Notes: generated by a model from the sequence alone, not told the origin. Shown: positions 1 to 7,958, numbered from the stretch's first letter. The stretch: 64,000 bases of DNA from Caulobacter sp. UNC279MFTsu5.1 (GCF_900114015.1 NZ_FORN01000005.1:124001-188000), one strand, 5' to 3'. Numbers and translations are program-made.

Positions 1-59
1 CAGAACACCTGGCGGCCGATACGGCCCTCGGCCGAGAAGAACAGTGATTTCCAGTCCAT
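1..59 (-). CDS. DUF805 family membrane protein, N-terminal fragment at window edge
   Basis: The minus strand has an ATG at 57-59 preceded by a GGGAG ribosome-binding site, and the frame stays open to the window edge. The 19 visible residues begin MDWKSLFF and continue SAEGRIGR, the usual start of DUF805 inner-membrane proteins, whose family opening has the form LF..(R/G)RI.R..FW. The gene lies directly downstream of, and in the same direction as, another DUF805 gene at 125-688, so the two form a tandem pair that is probably co-transcribed. The role of DUF805 proteins is unknown. Only the N-terminus can be judged here. Confidence 0.6.
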   Translation of the reverse strand, partial: MDWKSLFFSAEGRIGRQVF

Positions 60-124
60 TTCCAGCTCCCAATCTCGAGGCTGAGATTAGGGCCGGGACA
101 CGCGCGACTTAAGTGAATTGCAGG

Positions 125-688
125 TCATGACGCGGGTTTAACCTCCGGTCGCCGGCGTCGCGGCGTCGTCTCGGCCCGGCCGTCACGCGGTCTTTCCGAG
201 GCGGAGGGGCGGGCGCCGGTCGAGGCCAGGAAGATGGCCCCGAACAGCGCGGCGGCCGCCATGTCGGCGAAGATCGGCACGATCACCGCCATGCCGTCGC
301 CGAACAGCGCATAGGCCCACAGGCCCATCGCCCCGTGGATCAGCAGACCGGCCAGGCCGAAGGCGACCGGCGGGCCGGCGCCCCAGCCGGCGTCGCGCGA
401 CCGTTTCAGCAGCAGGCAGGCCGTGGCGTAGAAGCGCGCGGCGACGATCAGGATCGACGCGACCAGCGGAACGTCGGGCGCGACGGCGCCGTAGGCGTGG
501 CTGGCGACGCCGCCGACGGCGAACGCTTCGCCGATCACGGGAAGGGCGGCTGGCGCCACGTCGGGGCCGAACCGGATCAGCCCGACATAGACCGTCATGC
601 TGATGGCCGTCAGCTGCAGCAGGCCGGACCAGAACGCGCGCCGGTCGATGGCGCCGCGGGGATCGAACAGCAGGGACAGGACGCGCAT
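125..688 (-). CDS. DUF805 family membrane protein
   Basis: This 187-residue protein opens MRVLSLLFDPRGAIDRRAFW, which is the DUF805 signature (LFD..GRI.RR.FW). Four hydrophobic segments follow (roughly residues 20-40, 70-90, 100-125 and 130-155), and the C-terminus is Arg/Pro-rich and probably cytoplasmic. The start is the ATG at 686-688, with GGAG about 9 bases upstream. DUF805 proteins are small inner-membrane proteins of unknown function. The gene is divergent from the GTA tail genes, and the shared intergenic region carries a perfect 14-bp palindrome that overlaps its likely promoter. A second DUF805 gene follows downstream at 1-59. Confidence 0.75.
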   Translation of the reverse strand: MRVLSLLFDPRGAIDRRAFWSGLLQLTAISMTVYVGLIRFGPDVAPAALPVIGEAFAVGGVASHAYGAVAPDVPLVASILIVAARFYATACLLLKRSRDAGWGAGPPVAFGLAGLLIHGAMGLWAYALFGDGMAVIVPIFADMAAAALFGAIFLASTGARPSASERPRDGRAETTPRRRRPEVKPAS

Positions 689-720
689 CGGCGGGTTTCT
701 CCGGGCTTTCGCGTTCTATA

Positions 721-734
721 AGTGAATATTCACT
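721..734. promoter_or_regulatory. Perfect 14-bp palindrome, candidate operator
   Basis: AGTGAATATTCACT is its own reverse complement. It lies in the 66-bp gap between the DUF805 gene (minus) and the DUF2460 gene (plus). On the minus strand a TATAGA-like -10 lies immediately downstream of it, so a bound protein would cover the DUF805 promoter. On the plus strand it ends 20 bp before the DUF2460 ATG. TetR-family operators often have this form, but no regulator gene is adjacent, so its identity is unknown. Confidence 0.45.
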
Positions 735-754
735 CACATGCAAGGAGCGGCGCC

Positions 755-1387
755 ATGACCGCGTTCCACGAGACGCGCCTGCCCGCGCGCCTGGCCTTCG
801 GCTGCACCGGCGGGGTCGAGCGGCGGACCCAGGTGACGACCCTGGCCTCCGGCTTCGAGCGGCGGTCCAGCCCTTGGAGCCAGGGGCGGCGGCGCTACCT
901 GATCGGCACGGCCGTGCGCCCGCTGGACGACGCGGCCGAGCTGGTCGCCTTCTTCGAGGCGCGGCGCGGGCGGCTGCACGGCTTCCGGTTCCGCGACCCG
1001 GCCGATTGCCGGTCGTGCGCGCCGTCCCAGGCCCCGGCCGCCACCGACCAGGCGATCGGGACCGGCGACGGGGTCCGCAAGACCTTCGCCCTGGTCAAGA
1101 CCTATGGGACCGGCCCGACGGCGGTGGTCCGGCCGATCGCCAAGCCGGTGGCCGGCACGGTCAAGGTGGCGGTGGCCGGTCTCGCCCTGGCGGCCGGGGC
1201 CTTCGCGGTCGACCCGGCCACGGGCCTGGTGACCCTGGCGACCGCCCCGGCGGCCGGGGCGGCGGTCACCGCCGGCTTCGAGTTCGACGTGCCGGTGCGC
1301 TTCGACGGCGACCGCATCGACGTGACCCTGGAAAGCTTCAACGCCGCCCGGGTCGGGGCCGTGGCGCTGGTCGAGGTGCGGGTCTGA
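755..1387 (+). CDS. GTA/phage tail protein, DUF2460 family (orfg12-like)
   Basis: This 210-residue protein belongs to DUF2460 (TIGR02217), the family of Rhodobacter GTA orfg12, a distal tail structural protein. Visible signs are the N-terminal FHETRLPARLAFG block, the RRRYLIG segment and the central GDG..K.F.L.K.YG region, followed by two Ala/Val-rich beta segments. The start is set at ATG 755 because AAGGAG lies 7 bases upstream; a longer in-frame GTG at 722 would begin inside the palindrome. The stop overlaps the next start (TGATG), so the two genes are translationally coupled. It is the first gene of a four-gene tail block here. The preceding gene is divergent, so the usual upstream tail gene is not adjacent. 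Confidence 0.85.
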   Translation: MTAFHETRLPARLAFGCTGGVERRTQVTTLASGFERRSSPWSQGRRRYLIGTAVRPLDDAAELVAFFEARRGRLHGFRFRDPADCRSCAPSQAPAATDQAIGTGDGVRKTFALVKTYGTGPTAVVRPIAKPVAGTVKVAVAGLALAAGAFAVDPATGLVTLATAPAAGAAVTAGFEFDVPVRFDGDRIDVTLESFNAARVGAVALVEVRV

Positions 1388-2037
1388 TGCGCGCGGTTCC
1401 TCCCGACCTGGCCGACCGCCTGGAGAGCGGGGCGGCCGGCCTGTGCCACGCCTGGATTCTGACCCGGGCCGATGGCGCGGTGCTGGGCTTCACCGACCAT
1501 GACCGCGACCTCGTGGTCGAGGGCGTCTCGTGCAAGGCGGCCAGCGGCTGGACCGCCGGGGCGGCCGAGACGGCGGCCGGCCTGTCGCCGGGCCAGGCCG
1601 CAGCGGTCGGCGGCTTCGACGACGCGGCGCTGTCGGAGGCCGACCTGGCGGCCGGGCTCTATGACGGGGCGCGGGTGGAGTGCCGGCTCGTCGACTGGTC
1701 GGCGCCCGGCCTGAGCGTGCGGCTGTGGTCGGCCCGCGTGGCGGCGGCCAAGGCCGAGGGCGGGGCCTTCACCCTGGCCCTGGAGGGACCGCTGGCGGCG
1801 CTGGACCGCGTGGCCGGCCGCACCTTCGGCCGGTCATGCGACGCAGCGTTCGGCGACGCCCGCTGCGGGGTCGACGTCGCGGCCTTCCCGGGCGCGACCT
1901 GCGACAAGCGCTGGATCACCTGCCGAGAGAGGTTCGGCAACGGCCTGAACTTCCGGGGCTTTCCGACCGCGCCGGGCGAGGATTTTCTCACGCTGTACCC
2001 CGGCGAGGGCGAGCGCAATGACGGCGGGCGGCGGTGA
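1387..2037 (+). CDS. GTA/phage tail protein, DUF2163 (orfg13-like)
   Basis: This 216-residue DUF2163 protein is the GTA orfg13 family, a distal-tail component. The N-terminal half contains LESGAAGLCHAWILTRADG and a FTDHDRDL block typical of the family. The C-terminal phage BR0599-type segment contains SCDAAFGDARCGVDVAAF, CDKRWITCRERFGN and a NFRGFP motif, whose Cys residues are conserved in relatives. It is shorter than many homologues (about 280 residues), mainly in the middle. It overlaps the previous gene by TGATG, and its stop overlaps the GTG start of the NlpC/P60 gene. Confidence 0.85.
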   Translation: MRAVPPDLADRLESGAAGLCHAWILTRADGAVLGFTDHDRDLVVEGVSCKAASGWTAGAAETAAGLSPGQAAAVGGFDDAALSEADLAAGLYDGARVECRLVDWSAPGLSVRLWSARVAAAKAEGGAFTLALEGPLAALDRVAGRTFGRSCDAAFGDARCGVDVAAFPGATCDKRWITCRERFGNGLNFRGFPTAPGEDFLTLYPGEGERNDGGRR

Positions 2038-2591
2038 GGGACCGCACTTGCCCCCGCCTGACCGCTTCGCGGTCTGTCGCGGCGAGGGGGCGGAGCGCTC
2101 TTCCCCCTCTGGGGGAAGACGATCGCGAAGCGATCCGTAGGGGGCAAGTGATCGCCGCCTCCGACTCAACCCGCCAGCGCGCCCTGCACGAAGCGCGCCT
2201 GTGGCTGGGCACGCCCTACCAGCACCAGGCCTCGCTGCGCGGGGTCGGCTGCGACTGCCTGGGCCTGGTGCGCGGCGTCTGGCGGGCCCTGCACGGCGCC
2301 GAGCCGGAAACCCCGCCGCCCTACCGCCCGGACTGGGCCGAGCTGGGCGGGCGCGAGCTGCTGCGCGAGGCGCTGGACCGCCGGCTGATCTCGCTGGACT
2401 CGGCCGCAACCCGTCCGGGCGACGTGCTGCTGTTCCGCATGGCCCCGGACGCGCCGGCCCGGCACTGCGCGATCCGCTCGGCGGACGAGCGGATGATCCA
2501 CGCCTACTGGGGCCGCGCCTGCGTCGAGAGCTGGCTGGGCCGCTGGTGGCGCGCGCGGCTGGTCGGCGCCTTTCGCTTTCCCGAACCCTGA
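2034..2591 (+). CDS. GTA NlpC/P60 family cell-wall peptidase (orfg14-like) with repeat-derived N-terminus
   Basis: The protein has 185 residues. From about residue 48 it is a clear NlpC/P60 peptidase: ARLWLGTPYQHQAS, then GCDCLGLVRGVWR with the catalytic Cys near residue 75, then a His in ARHCAIR. This matches GTA orfg14, which is thought to open peptidoglycan during particle entry or tail assembly. The GTG at 2034 overlaps the DUF2163 stop. Residues 4 to 39 are encoded by a palindromic repeat (2045-2150) that is found again at 33224-33330, so the first 40 residues are probably not native. Ordinary homologues start close to the ARLWLGTPY region. An internal start after the repeat (GTG 2149) is possible. 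Confidence 0.85.
   Translation: MRDRTCPRLTASRSVAARGRSALPPLGEDDREAIRRGQVIAASDSTRQRALHEARLWLGTPYQHQASLRGVGCDCLGLVRGVWRALHGAEPETPPPYRPDWAELGGRELLREALDRRLISLDSAATRPGDVLLFRMAPDAPARHCAIRSADERMIHAYWGRACVESWLGRWWRARLVGAFRFPEP
2045..2150. repeat. Palindromic repeat, family A, copy 1
   Basis: 106 bp, bounded by the 11-nt inverted arms CACTTGCCCCC and GGGGGCAAGTG. The interior holds two smaller hairpins (ACCGCTTCGCGGT and TTCCCCC..GGGGGAA). A second copy at 33224-33330 shares the ends and a block of more than 30 identical bases. This copy lies entirely inside the NlpC/P60 reading frame and keeps it open. Confidence 0.85.
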
Positions 2592-2601
2592 AGGACACCT
2601 C

Positions 2602-5600
2602 ATGGCCCAGGTCATTCTCTCCGCCGTCGGCACGGCCGTGGCGGGACCCGTCGGCGGCGCGATCGGCCTGGCGGTCGGGGCGGCGATCGACAGCGCGGCG
2701 ATCGACGCCCTGACCCCGGCCCGCCGGGTCGGGCCGCGCATCCCCGAGCTGCGGCTGTCGGGCGCCGCCGAGGGCGCGCCGATGGCGGCGGTGTTCGGCC
2801 GGGCTCGCGTGGCCGGCCAGGTGATCTGGGCGGCGCGGTTCAAGGAGCGCTGGATCGACGGCCGGTCCGGCGGCGGCGGCAAGGGGAGCCGCACGACCAG
2901 CGCCGCCTACAGCCTGTCGTTCGCCGTCGCCGTCTGCGAGGGGCCGATCGACGGGATCGGCCGGGTCTGGGCCGACGGCAAGCCGATGGACATGGCCGGG
3001 GTGGTCATGCGCGTCCACACCGGGGCCGAGGACCAGGTCCCGGACGCCCTGATCGCCGCCGTGGAGGGCGAGGCGCCGGCCTATCGCGGCACTGCCTATG
3101 TAGTGTTCGAGGATCTGCCGCTGGGGGCCTACGGCAACCGGCCGCCGCAGCTGTCGTTCGAGGTGTTCCATCGGCCGCGCGCCGCCGGCGCGCCGGCGGG
3201 CCTGGAGGAACGCCTGAAGGGCGTCTGCCTGATCCCCGGCGCGGGCGAGTTCGTCTACGCCACCGACCTGGTGATGCGCCGCGACGGCCTGACCCGGACC
3301 ACGGCCGAGACCTTGAACAATACCGAGGGACGTCCCGACCTGGTGGTGTCGCTGGACCAGCTGCAGGCCCAGCTGCCCAACGTGGACGAGGTGACCCTGG
3401 TGGTCGCCTGGTTCGGCGACGACCTGCGCTGCGGGTCGTGTTCGATCCGGCCCAAGGTCGAGCAGGCGGCCAAGACGACGATCCCGTTCGACTGGCGGGT
3501 GAACGGCGTCGACCGCGCCGACGCCGCCGTGGTCTCGCGGAACGGGGGCGGCCCGGCCTATGGCGGCACGCCGGCCGACCGGGCCGTGCTGCAGGCCATC
3601 GCCGAGCTGAAGCGGCGCGGCCTGAAGGTGACCCTCTATCCGTTCGTGCTGATGGACGTGCTGGCCGGCAACGGCCTGCCCGATCCGTACGGCGGCGCGG
3701 CGCAGGGCGCCTATCCCTGGCGTGGCCGGATCACCTGCCACCCCGCCGCCGGCCGGCCGGGCTCGCCGGACAGGACCGCCGCCGCCGGGGCCCAGGTCGC
3801 CGGCTTCTTCGGCGCGGCCACGGCGGGCCAGTTCGGGGCGGCGGACGGCTTGCCGACCTACAGCGGTCCGGCCGGCGACTGGGGCCTGAGGCGGATGCTG
3901 CTGCACTACGCCAAGCTGGCCCAGCTGGCGGGCGGGGTGGACGGCTTCATCCTGGGCTCGGAGCTGAGCGGCCTGACCACGGTGCGCGACGGGGCCTCGT
4001 CCTATCCGGCCGTGAGTGCGCTGAAGAGCCTGGCCGGGGAGGTCCGCGGCCTGCTGGGGCCGGCGACGAAGCTGGGCTACGCCGCCGACTGGAGCGAATA
4101 TTTCGGCCACCAGCCGGCCGACGGCTCCGGCGACGTCCACTTCCACCTCGATCCGCTGTGGAGCGACGCCAACATCGATTTCGTCGGCATAGACTTCTAC
4201 CCGCCGATGGCCGACTGGCGCGACGGCGACGACCACCTGGACGCGGGGGCGGGCGGGCCGCACGACGTGGATTACCTGCGCGCCAACCTCGCGGGCGGCG
4301 AGGGCTACGACTGGTTCTACGCCTCCGACGCGGCGCGGGCGGCCCAGGTCCGCACCCCGATCGCCGACGGCGCCCATGGCGAGCCCTGGGTGTTCCGGCC
4401 CAAGGACCTGCTGTCGTGGTGGAGCAAGCCGCATTTCAACCGTCCCGGCGGCGTGCGCGCCGCGACGCCGACCGCCTGGGTCCCGCGGTCCAAGCCGCTG
4501 CGGCTGGTCGAGTTCGGCTGCGGCGCGGTCGACAAGGGCGCCAACGCCCCGAACCTGTTCGTCGATCAGAAGAGCGCCGAGAGCGCCCTGCCGCCGTTCT
4601 CGGACGGGACCCGCGACGAGGTCGGCCAGCGGCGGGCGCTGGAGGCGGTGCTGGCCCACCTGGCCGACCCGGCCGCCAATCCGGTCTCGCCGGTCTATGG
4701 CGGGCCGATGATCGCGGGCGCGGCGGCCTGGTGCTGGGACGCCCGGCCATTCCCCGACTTCCCGGCCCGGAGCGCCATCTGGGCCGACGGGCCCAACTGG
4801 ACCCTGGGGCACTGGCTGAACGGCCGGGCCGGGATCGCTCCCCTCCCGGAGCTGATTGCAGCCCTGGCCCAGCGGGCCGGCGCGGCGATCGACCCGGGCG
4901 AGGCCGGCGGCTCGGTCGTCGGCTACGTGGTCGACCGGCCAATGCGGCTGCGCGACGCCCTGGCCCCGCTGCTGGAGGCCTTCGCCCTGGACCCCGTCGA
5001 GCGCCAGGACGGCGTCGCCCTGGCCGGCCGCTCGGGCGCGGCGGTCCTGACCCTCGGCGACGACGACCTGGCCTGGCCGGAGGATCGGCCCGCCCCGCTG
5101 AGCACCGCCCGCACCCTGGCCGCCCCGGTCCAGGCCCTGCGCCTGCGCTTCATCGACGCCGCCCGCGACTACCAGACCGGTTCGGTGATCGTCCGCCGCG
5201 ACGGCGGGGAGGGGAGCGCCGACCTCGACGCGCCGCTGGTGCTGGCCGCCGCCGACGCCCGGGGCGTGGCCGAGCGGCTGCTGGCCGCCGCCGACCCGCG
5301 CGAGGCGACCGTCCACCTGTCGCCCCTGGCCGCCCTGCGGTTGGAGCCTGGCGACCGGCTGGCGCTTGACGGCGCGACCTGGCGGGTGACGCGGATCGAC
5401 CTGGACGAGCATCCCCGCGCCCAGCTGGCGCCGGCGGCCGATCCGGTGCGGGTCCACGGCGACCTGGATTGGTCGCCCGCCGCGCCGCGCGAGGTTCCGG
5501 GGCCGCCCGTGCTGCACGTTTTGGACCTGCCGGGCCAGATGGACGAGCGGCCGCTGCTGGCGGTGGCCGCCTCGCCCTGGCGGGCCTTCGACATCCATGC

Positions 5601-6414
5601 CGGCGTCGGCGTCGAGGCCCTGCGCGCGCGGGCCACGGCCGCCGCGCCGGCCACGGTGGGCGTCACGCTGTCGGACCTGCCGGCCGGGCCGCTGCACCGC
5701 TTCGACCGCGCCACGCGCCTGACCGTGCGGCTGGAGGGCTCGGCGCCCGTCAGCCGCGACCGTTCAACGGTTCTGGCCGGCGCCAACGCCCTGGCCGTGC
5801 GCGGTGCGGCCGGTGAATGGGAGATCCTCCAGTTCCTGACCGCCGAGCCGGTCGGCGGCGACGCCTGGGTCCTGTCGGGCCTGCTGCGCGGCCAGGCCGG
5901 CAGCGATCCGGCCATGGCCGCCCTGACCCCGGCCGGGGCGGCGGTGGTGGTGCTGGACGAGGCCCTGGTCCGCGCCGATCTGGTCCCGGCCGAGCGCGGC
6001 CTGCCCTTGGTATGGCGCGCCGCCCCGGCCGGCGGCCCGGCCTCGGGGCCGTCGATGAGCCAGACGGCCGAGACTTGGCGCGGCCTGTCGGCCCGGCCGT
6101 GGTCGCCAGCCCACCTGCGGGCGCGGACCCAGGGCGGCGACACCGTCGTCACCTGGATCCGCCGCGCCCGCCTGGCCGGCGACGGCTGGGAGGCCGAGGT
6201 CCCGCTGGGCGAGGAGCGCGAGGTTTACCGCGTCGAGATCCTGGACGGCCAGACCGTGATCCGCGCGGCCGAAACGGCGACGCCGAGCTTCACCTACACC
6301 GCCGCCCAACGGGCCGTCGATTTCCCCGCTGGACCGACCGGGGCCCTGGCTGTCAGAGTCGCCCAAGGCTCGGCCCTGTTCGGCTGGGGCGCCGTGTCGC
6401 GGATCTTGCTGTGA
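2602..6414 (+). CDS. GTA host-specificity / tail tip protein with TIM-barrel domain (orfg15-like)
   Basis: This 1270-residue protein is the large terminal gene of the GTA structural cluster (orfg15), forming the tail tip or baseplate. The N-terminus (MAQVILSAVGTAVAGPVGGA) is the family's glycine-rich hydrophobic start, followed by GPRIPELRLSGAAEGAPMA. The GTA TIM-barrel-like domain is seen from about residue 400 to 720, with GGVDGFILGSELSGLT, IDFVGIDFYPPMADW and KPLRLVEFGCGAVDKG. The tail-protein domain (about 770-930) and a C-terminal region ending GALAVRVAQGSALFGWGAVS follow. AAGGA lies upstream of the ATG, 10 bp after the NlpC/P60 stop. The gene is full length for the family and shows no frame damage. 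Confidence 0.9.
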   Translation: MAQVILSAVGTAVAGPVGGAIGLAVGAAIDSAAIDALTPARRVGPRIPELRLSGAAEGAPMAAVFGRARVAGQVIWAARFKERWIDGRSGGGGKGSRTTSAAYSLSFAVAVCEGPIDGIGRVWADGKPMDMAGVVMRVHTGAEDQVPDALIAAVEGEAPAYRGTAYVVFEDLPLGAYGNRPPQLSFEVFHRPRAAGAPAGLEERLKGVCLIPGAGEFVYATDLVMRRDGLTRTTAETLNNTEGRPDLVVSLDQLQAQLPNVDEVTLVVAWFGDDLRCGSCSIRPKVEQAAKTTIPFDWRVNGVDRADAAVVSRNGGGPAYGGTPADRAVLQAIAELKRRGLKVTLYPFVLMDVLAGNGLPDPYGGAAQGAYPWRGRITCHPAAGRPGSPDRTAAAGAQVAGFFGAATAGQFGAADGLPTYSGPAGDWGLRRMLLHYAKLAQLAGGVDGFILGSELSGLTTVRDGASSYPAVSALKSLAGEVRGLLGPATKLGYAADWSEYFGHQPADGSGDVHFHLDPLWSDANIDFVGIDFYPPMADWRDGDDHLDAGAGGPHDVDYLRANLAGGEGYDWFYASDAARAAQVRTPIADGAHGEPWVFRPKDLLSWWSKPHFNRPGGVRAATPTAWVPRSKPLRLVEFGCGAVDKGANAPNLFVDQKSAESALPPFSDGTRDEVGQRRALEAVLAHLADPAANPVSPVYGGPMIAGAAAWCWDARPFPDFPARSAIWADGPNWTLGHWLNGRAGIAPLPELIAALAQRAGAAIDPGEAGGSVVGYVVDRPMRLRDALAPLLEAFALDPVERQDGVALAGRSGAAVLTLGDDDLAWPEDRPAPLSTARTLAAPVQALRLRFIDAARDYQTGSVIVRRDGGEGSADLDAPLVLAAADARGVAERLLAAADPREATVHLSPLAALRLEPGDRLALDGATWRVTRIDLDEHPRAQLAPAADPVRVHGDLDWSPAAPREVPGPPVLHVLDLPGQMDERPLLAVAASPWRAFDIHAGVGVEALRARATAAAPATVGVTLSDLPAGPLHRFDRATRLTVRLEGSAPVSRDRSTVLAGANALAVRGAAGEWEILQFLTAEPVGGDAWVLSGLLRGQAGSDPAMAALTPAGAAVVVLDEALVRADLVPAERGLPLVWRAAPAGGPASGPSMSQTAETWRGLSARPWSPAHLRARTQGGDTVVTWIRRARLAGDGWEAEVPLGEEREVYRVEILDGQTVIRAAETATPSFTYTAAQRAVDFPAGPTGALAVRVAQGSALFGWGAVSRILL

Positions 6415-6461
6415 TAATAATGCAACATAACGCTTGCGCGCCGCGCCGAACGGCCTAATTG

Positions 6462-6477
6462 AGGCGTTCGCCTTTTT
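6462..6477 (+). terminator. Short hairpin followed by T-run after the GTA tail block
   Basis: AGGC-GTTC-GCCT is followed directly by TTTT in the 84-bp gap between the GTA tail protein and the DnaJ-like gene. The stem is only 4 bp, so it would be a weak terminator. Its position after a four-gene block favours the call. Confidence 0.35.
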
Positions 6478-6498
6478 GAACTGACGTGAGGAGCCTCC

Positions 6499-7434
6499 TT
6501 GGCGCGCGACCCCTATCTGGAGCTTGGCGTTTCCCGCACCGCGAGCGCGGCGGAAATCCGCAAGGCGTTCCACAAGCTCGCCAAGCAGCATCACCCCGAC
6601 GCCAACAAGGGCGACAAGAAGTCGGAGGAGAAGTTCAAGCAGGTCAGCGCCGCCTTCGACATCCTGGGCGACGCCGACAAGCGCAAGAAGTTCGACGCCG
6701 GCGAGATCGACGCAGACGGCCGCGAGACCATGCGCGGCGGCTTCGGCGCCGGCGGCTCGCCGTTCGGGGCCGGCTTCGGCGGACGCGGCGGCGGTTTCCG
6801 CAGCAGCGGCGGCGGCGAGGGTCCGGAGATCGACCTCAACGACCTGTTCGGCGACATCCTGGGCCGCAATCGCGGCGCGGGGGCCGGGGCGGGCTTCGGC
6901 GGCGGCTTCGCGGCCAAGGGGGCGGACGTGCGCGCCCGGCTCGACATCGACCTGGAAGAGTCGATCAAGGGCGGCAAGAAGCGCGTGGCCTTCTCGGACG
7001 GCCGCACGATCGACGTGACCATCCCGGCCGGCGCCCAGGAAGGCCAGACGCTGCGCTTGAAAGGACAAGGCAGCCCGGGCCGGGGCGGGCAGGGCGACGC
7101 CCTGATCGAGCTGGCCATCAAGCCGCACCCGATCTATCGGCCCGAGAACGGCGCCCTGGTCATGGACCTGCCGATCACCGTTCCCGACGCGGTGCTGGGC
7201 GGCAAGGTCGAGGCCCCCACCCCCGACGGCCCGGTGACCCTGACCGTCCCCAAGGGCTCCAACAGCGGCGCCAAGCTGCGGCTGAAGGGCCGCGGCCTGG
7301 CCGACGCCAAGGGCCACCGCGGCGACCTGTTCGCGCGGCTGGTGGTGACCCTGCCGGAAGGCCCGGACGCGGAGCTGGAGAAGTTCGCGGAGACGTGGCG
7401 GGAGAAGCGGCCGTATGCGCCGAAGCGGCGGTAG
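6499..7434 (+). CDS. DnaJ-like co-chaperone, zinc-finger-less (CbpA/DnaJ class)
   Basis: The protein has 311 residues. The J domain is at the N-terminus (YLELGVSRTASAAEIRKAF) with the HPD motif at residues 32-34, which stimulates the DnaK ATPase. A Gly/Phe-rich linker (about 75-150) follows, then the C-terminal substrate-binding domain (DVRARLDIDLEESIKGGKK to LKGRGLADAKGHRGDLF). There are no CxxCxGxG zinc repeats, so it is a class B DnaJ/CbpA-type cytosolic protein. The start is a TTG at 6499, with GAGGAG just upstream; no ATG fits better. It lies alone after the GTA block. Confidence 0.9.
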   Translation: MARDPYLELGVSRTASAAEIRKAFHKLAKQHHPDANKGDKKSEEKFKQVSAAFDILGDADKRKKFDAGEIDADGRETMRGGFGAGGSPFGAGFGGRGGGFRSSGGGEGPEIDLNDLFGDILGRNRGAGAGAGFGGGFAAKGADVRARLDIDLEESIKGGKKRVAFSDGRTIDVTIPAGAQEGQTLRLKGQGSPGRGGQGDALIELAIKPHPIYRPENGALVMDLPITVPDAVLGGKVEAPTPDGPVTLTVPKGSNSGAKLRLKGRGLADAKGHRGDLFARLVVTLPEGPDAELEKFAETWREKRPYAPKRR

Positions 7435-7443
7435 GGACTCGAC

Positions 7444-7593
7444 CTAGTTCGGGCGCGTCGCCATCGGCGCAAGCTGGGCCAGGCAAGCTTCAAAAGCGTC
7501 AGTTGGCTGATCTGATAGGATGCGCTTGATGCACTGGGTCACCGCGGCGACCCGGCGGGCGCGCTGGTCCGTCAGGTTGGCCTCACACTGCAC
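7444..7593 (-). pseudogene. Possible 3' remnant or small gene, antisense to the mazE upstream region
   Basis: On the minus strand this frame encodes 49 residues from a GTG, containing CEANLTDQRARR, VAAVTQCIKRI and DAFEACLAQL, with protein-like composition and three spaced Cys residues. The frame is open further upstream to about 7685 but has no ATG and no ribosome-binding site, and it runs into the mazE coding region. The simplest reading is the C-terminal end of a gene whose 5' part was replaced when the toxin-antitoxin segment arrived. A genuine small protein cannot be excluded. I do not recognise the family. Confidence 0.35.
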
Positions 7594-7670
7594 GGCTTTG
7601 GCGGACTGGTAGGGACTGAAGCCCCCGGCGGGTTCGGGGCGTGATGTTACGGCGGCGTCGAGGAGCCACG

Positions 7671-7913
7671 ATGCGCTTGCTGATCAAGAAATGGGGCAAT
7701 AGCGCCGCTGTGCGCATTCCCGCATCTGTGATGGCCGCCGCCTCGTTGAGCGTCGATCAGGCGGTCGATCTGCGCGAGGAGAATGGGCGTATCGTCATCG
7801 AACCCGTCTGCGGTCCAACCTATACCTTGGACGAACTGGTGGCGGACACGCGGCCCGAAACCTTTCCCGATGACGAGAGCTGCGGTCAGGCTATCGACCA
7901 GGAGACTTGGTGA
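7671..7913 (+). CDS. MazE-like antitoxin (AbrB/SpoVT DNA-binding fold)
   Basis: This 80-residue protein starts MRLLIKKWGNSAAVRIPAS, the MazE/AbrB swapped-hairpin motif, and continues with LSVDQAVDLREENGRIVI. The C-terminal half (YTLDELV to the end) has the acidic antitoxin tail that normally occupies the MazF toxin. The ATG at 7671 has GAGGAG 6 bases upstream; an in-frame ATG at 7641 would begin upstream of that site. Its stop overlaps a following ATG (TGATG), as in normal mazEF pairs, but only a stub of the toxin remains. It probably autoregulates its own promoter, although no clear operator was identified. Confidence 0.8.
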   Translation: MRLLIKKWGNSAAVRIPASVMAAASLSVDQAVDLREENGRIVIEPVCGPTYTLDELVADTRPETFPDDESCGQAIDQETW

Positions 7914-7952
7914 TGGCCCTTATGCCAGAAACTGGGTGACCTTGACTTGATG
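7913..7952 (+). pseudogene. Stub of a MazF-type toxin gene
   Basis: Overlapping the mazE stop is an ATG encoding MALMPETG followed by TGA. Skipping one base restores DLDLM, which resembles the usual MazF start (VP.RGDLVWLDF). The sequence then runs into the 3' end of the minus-strand membrane-protein gene at 7959. This fits a toxin gene truncated to its first codons with a frameshift. The match is short, so the call rests mainly on position behind mazE. Confidence 0.4.
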
Positions 7953-7958
7953 AGCCCC

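Noticed and set aside
1834..5697. Very long open frame on the minus strand opposite the GTA tail genes
   Set aside because: It mirrors the codon bias of the plus-strand genes, its translation is low-complexity Gly/Arg/Ala/Gln, and it has no recognisable domain. Such antisense frames are expected in DNA with high third-position GC.
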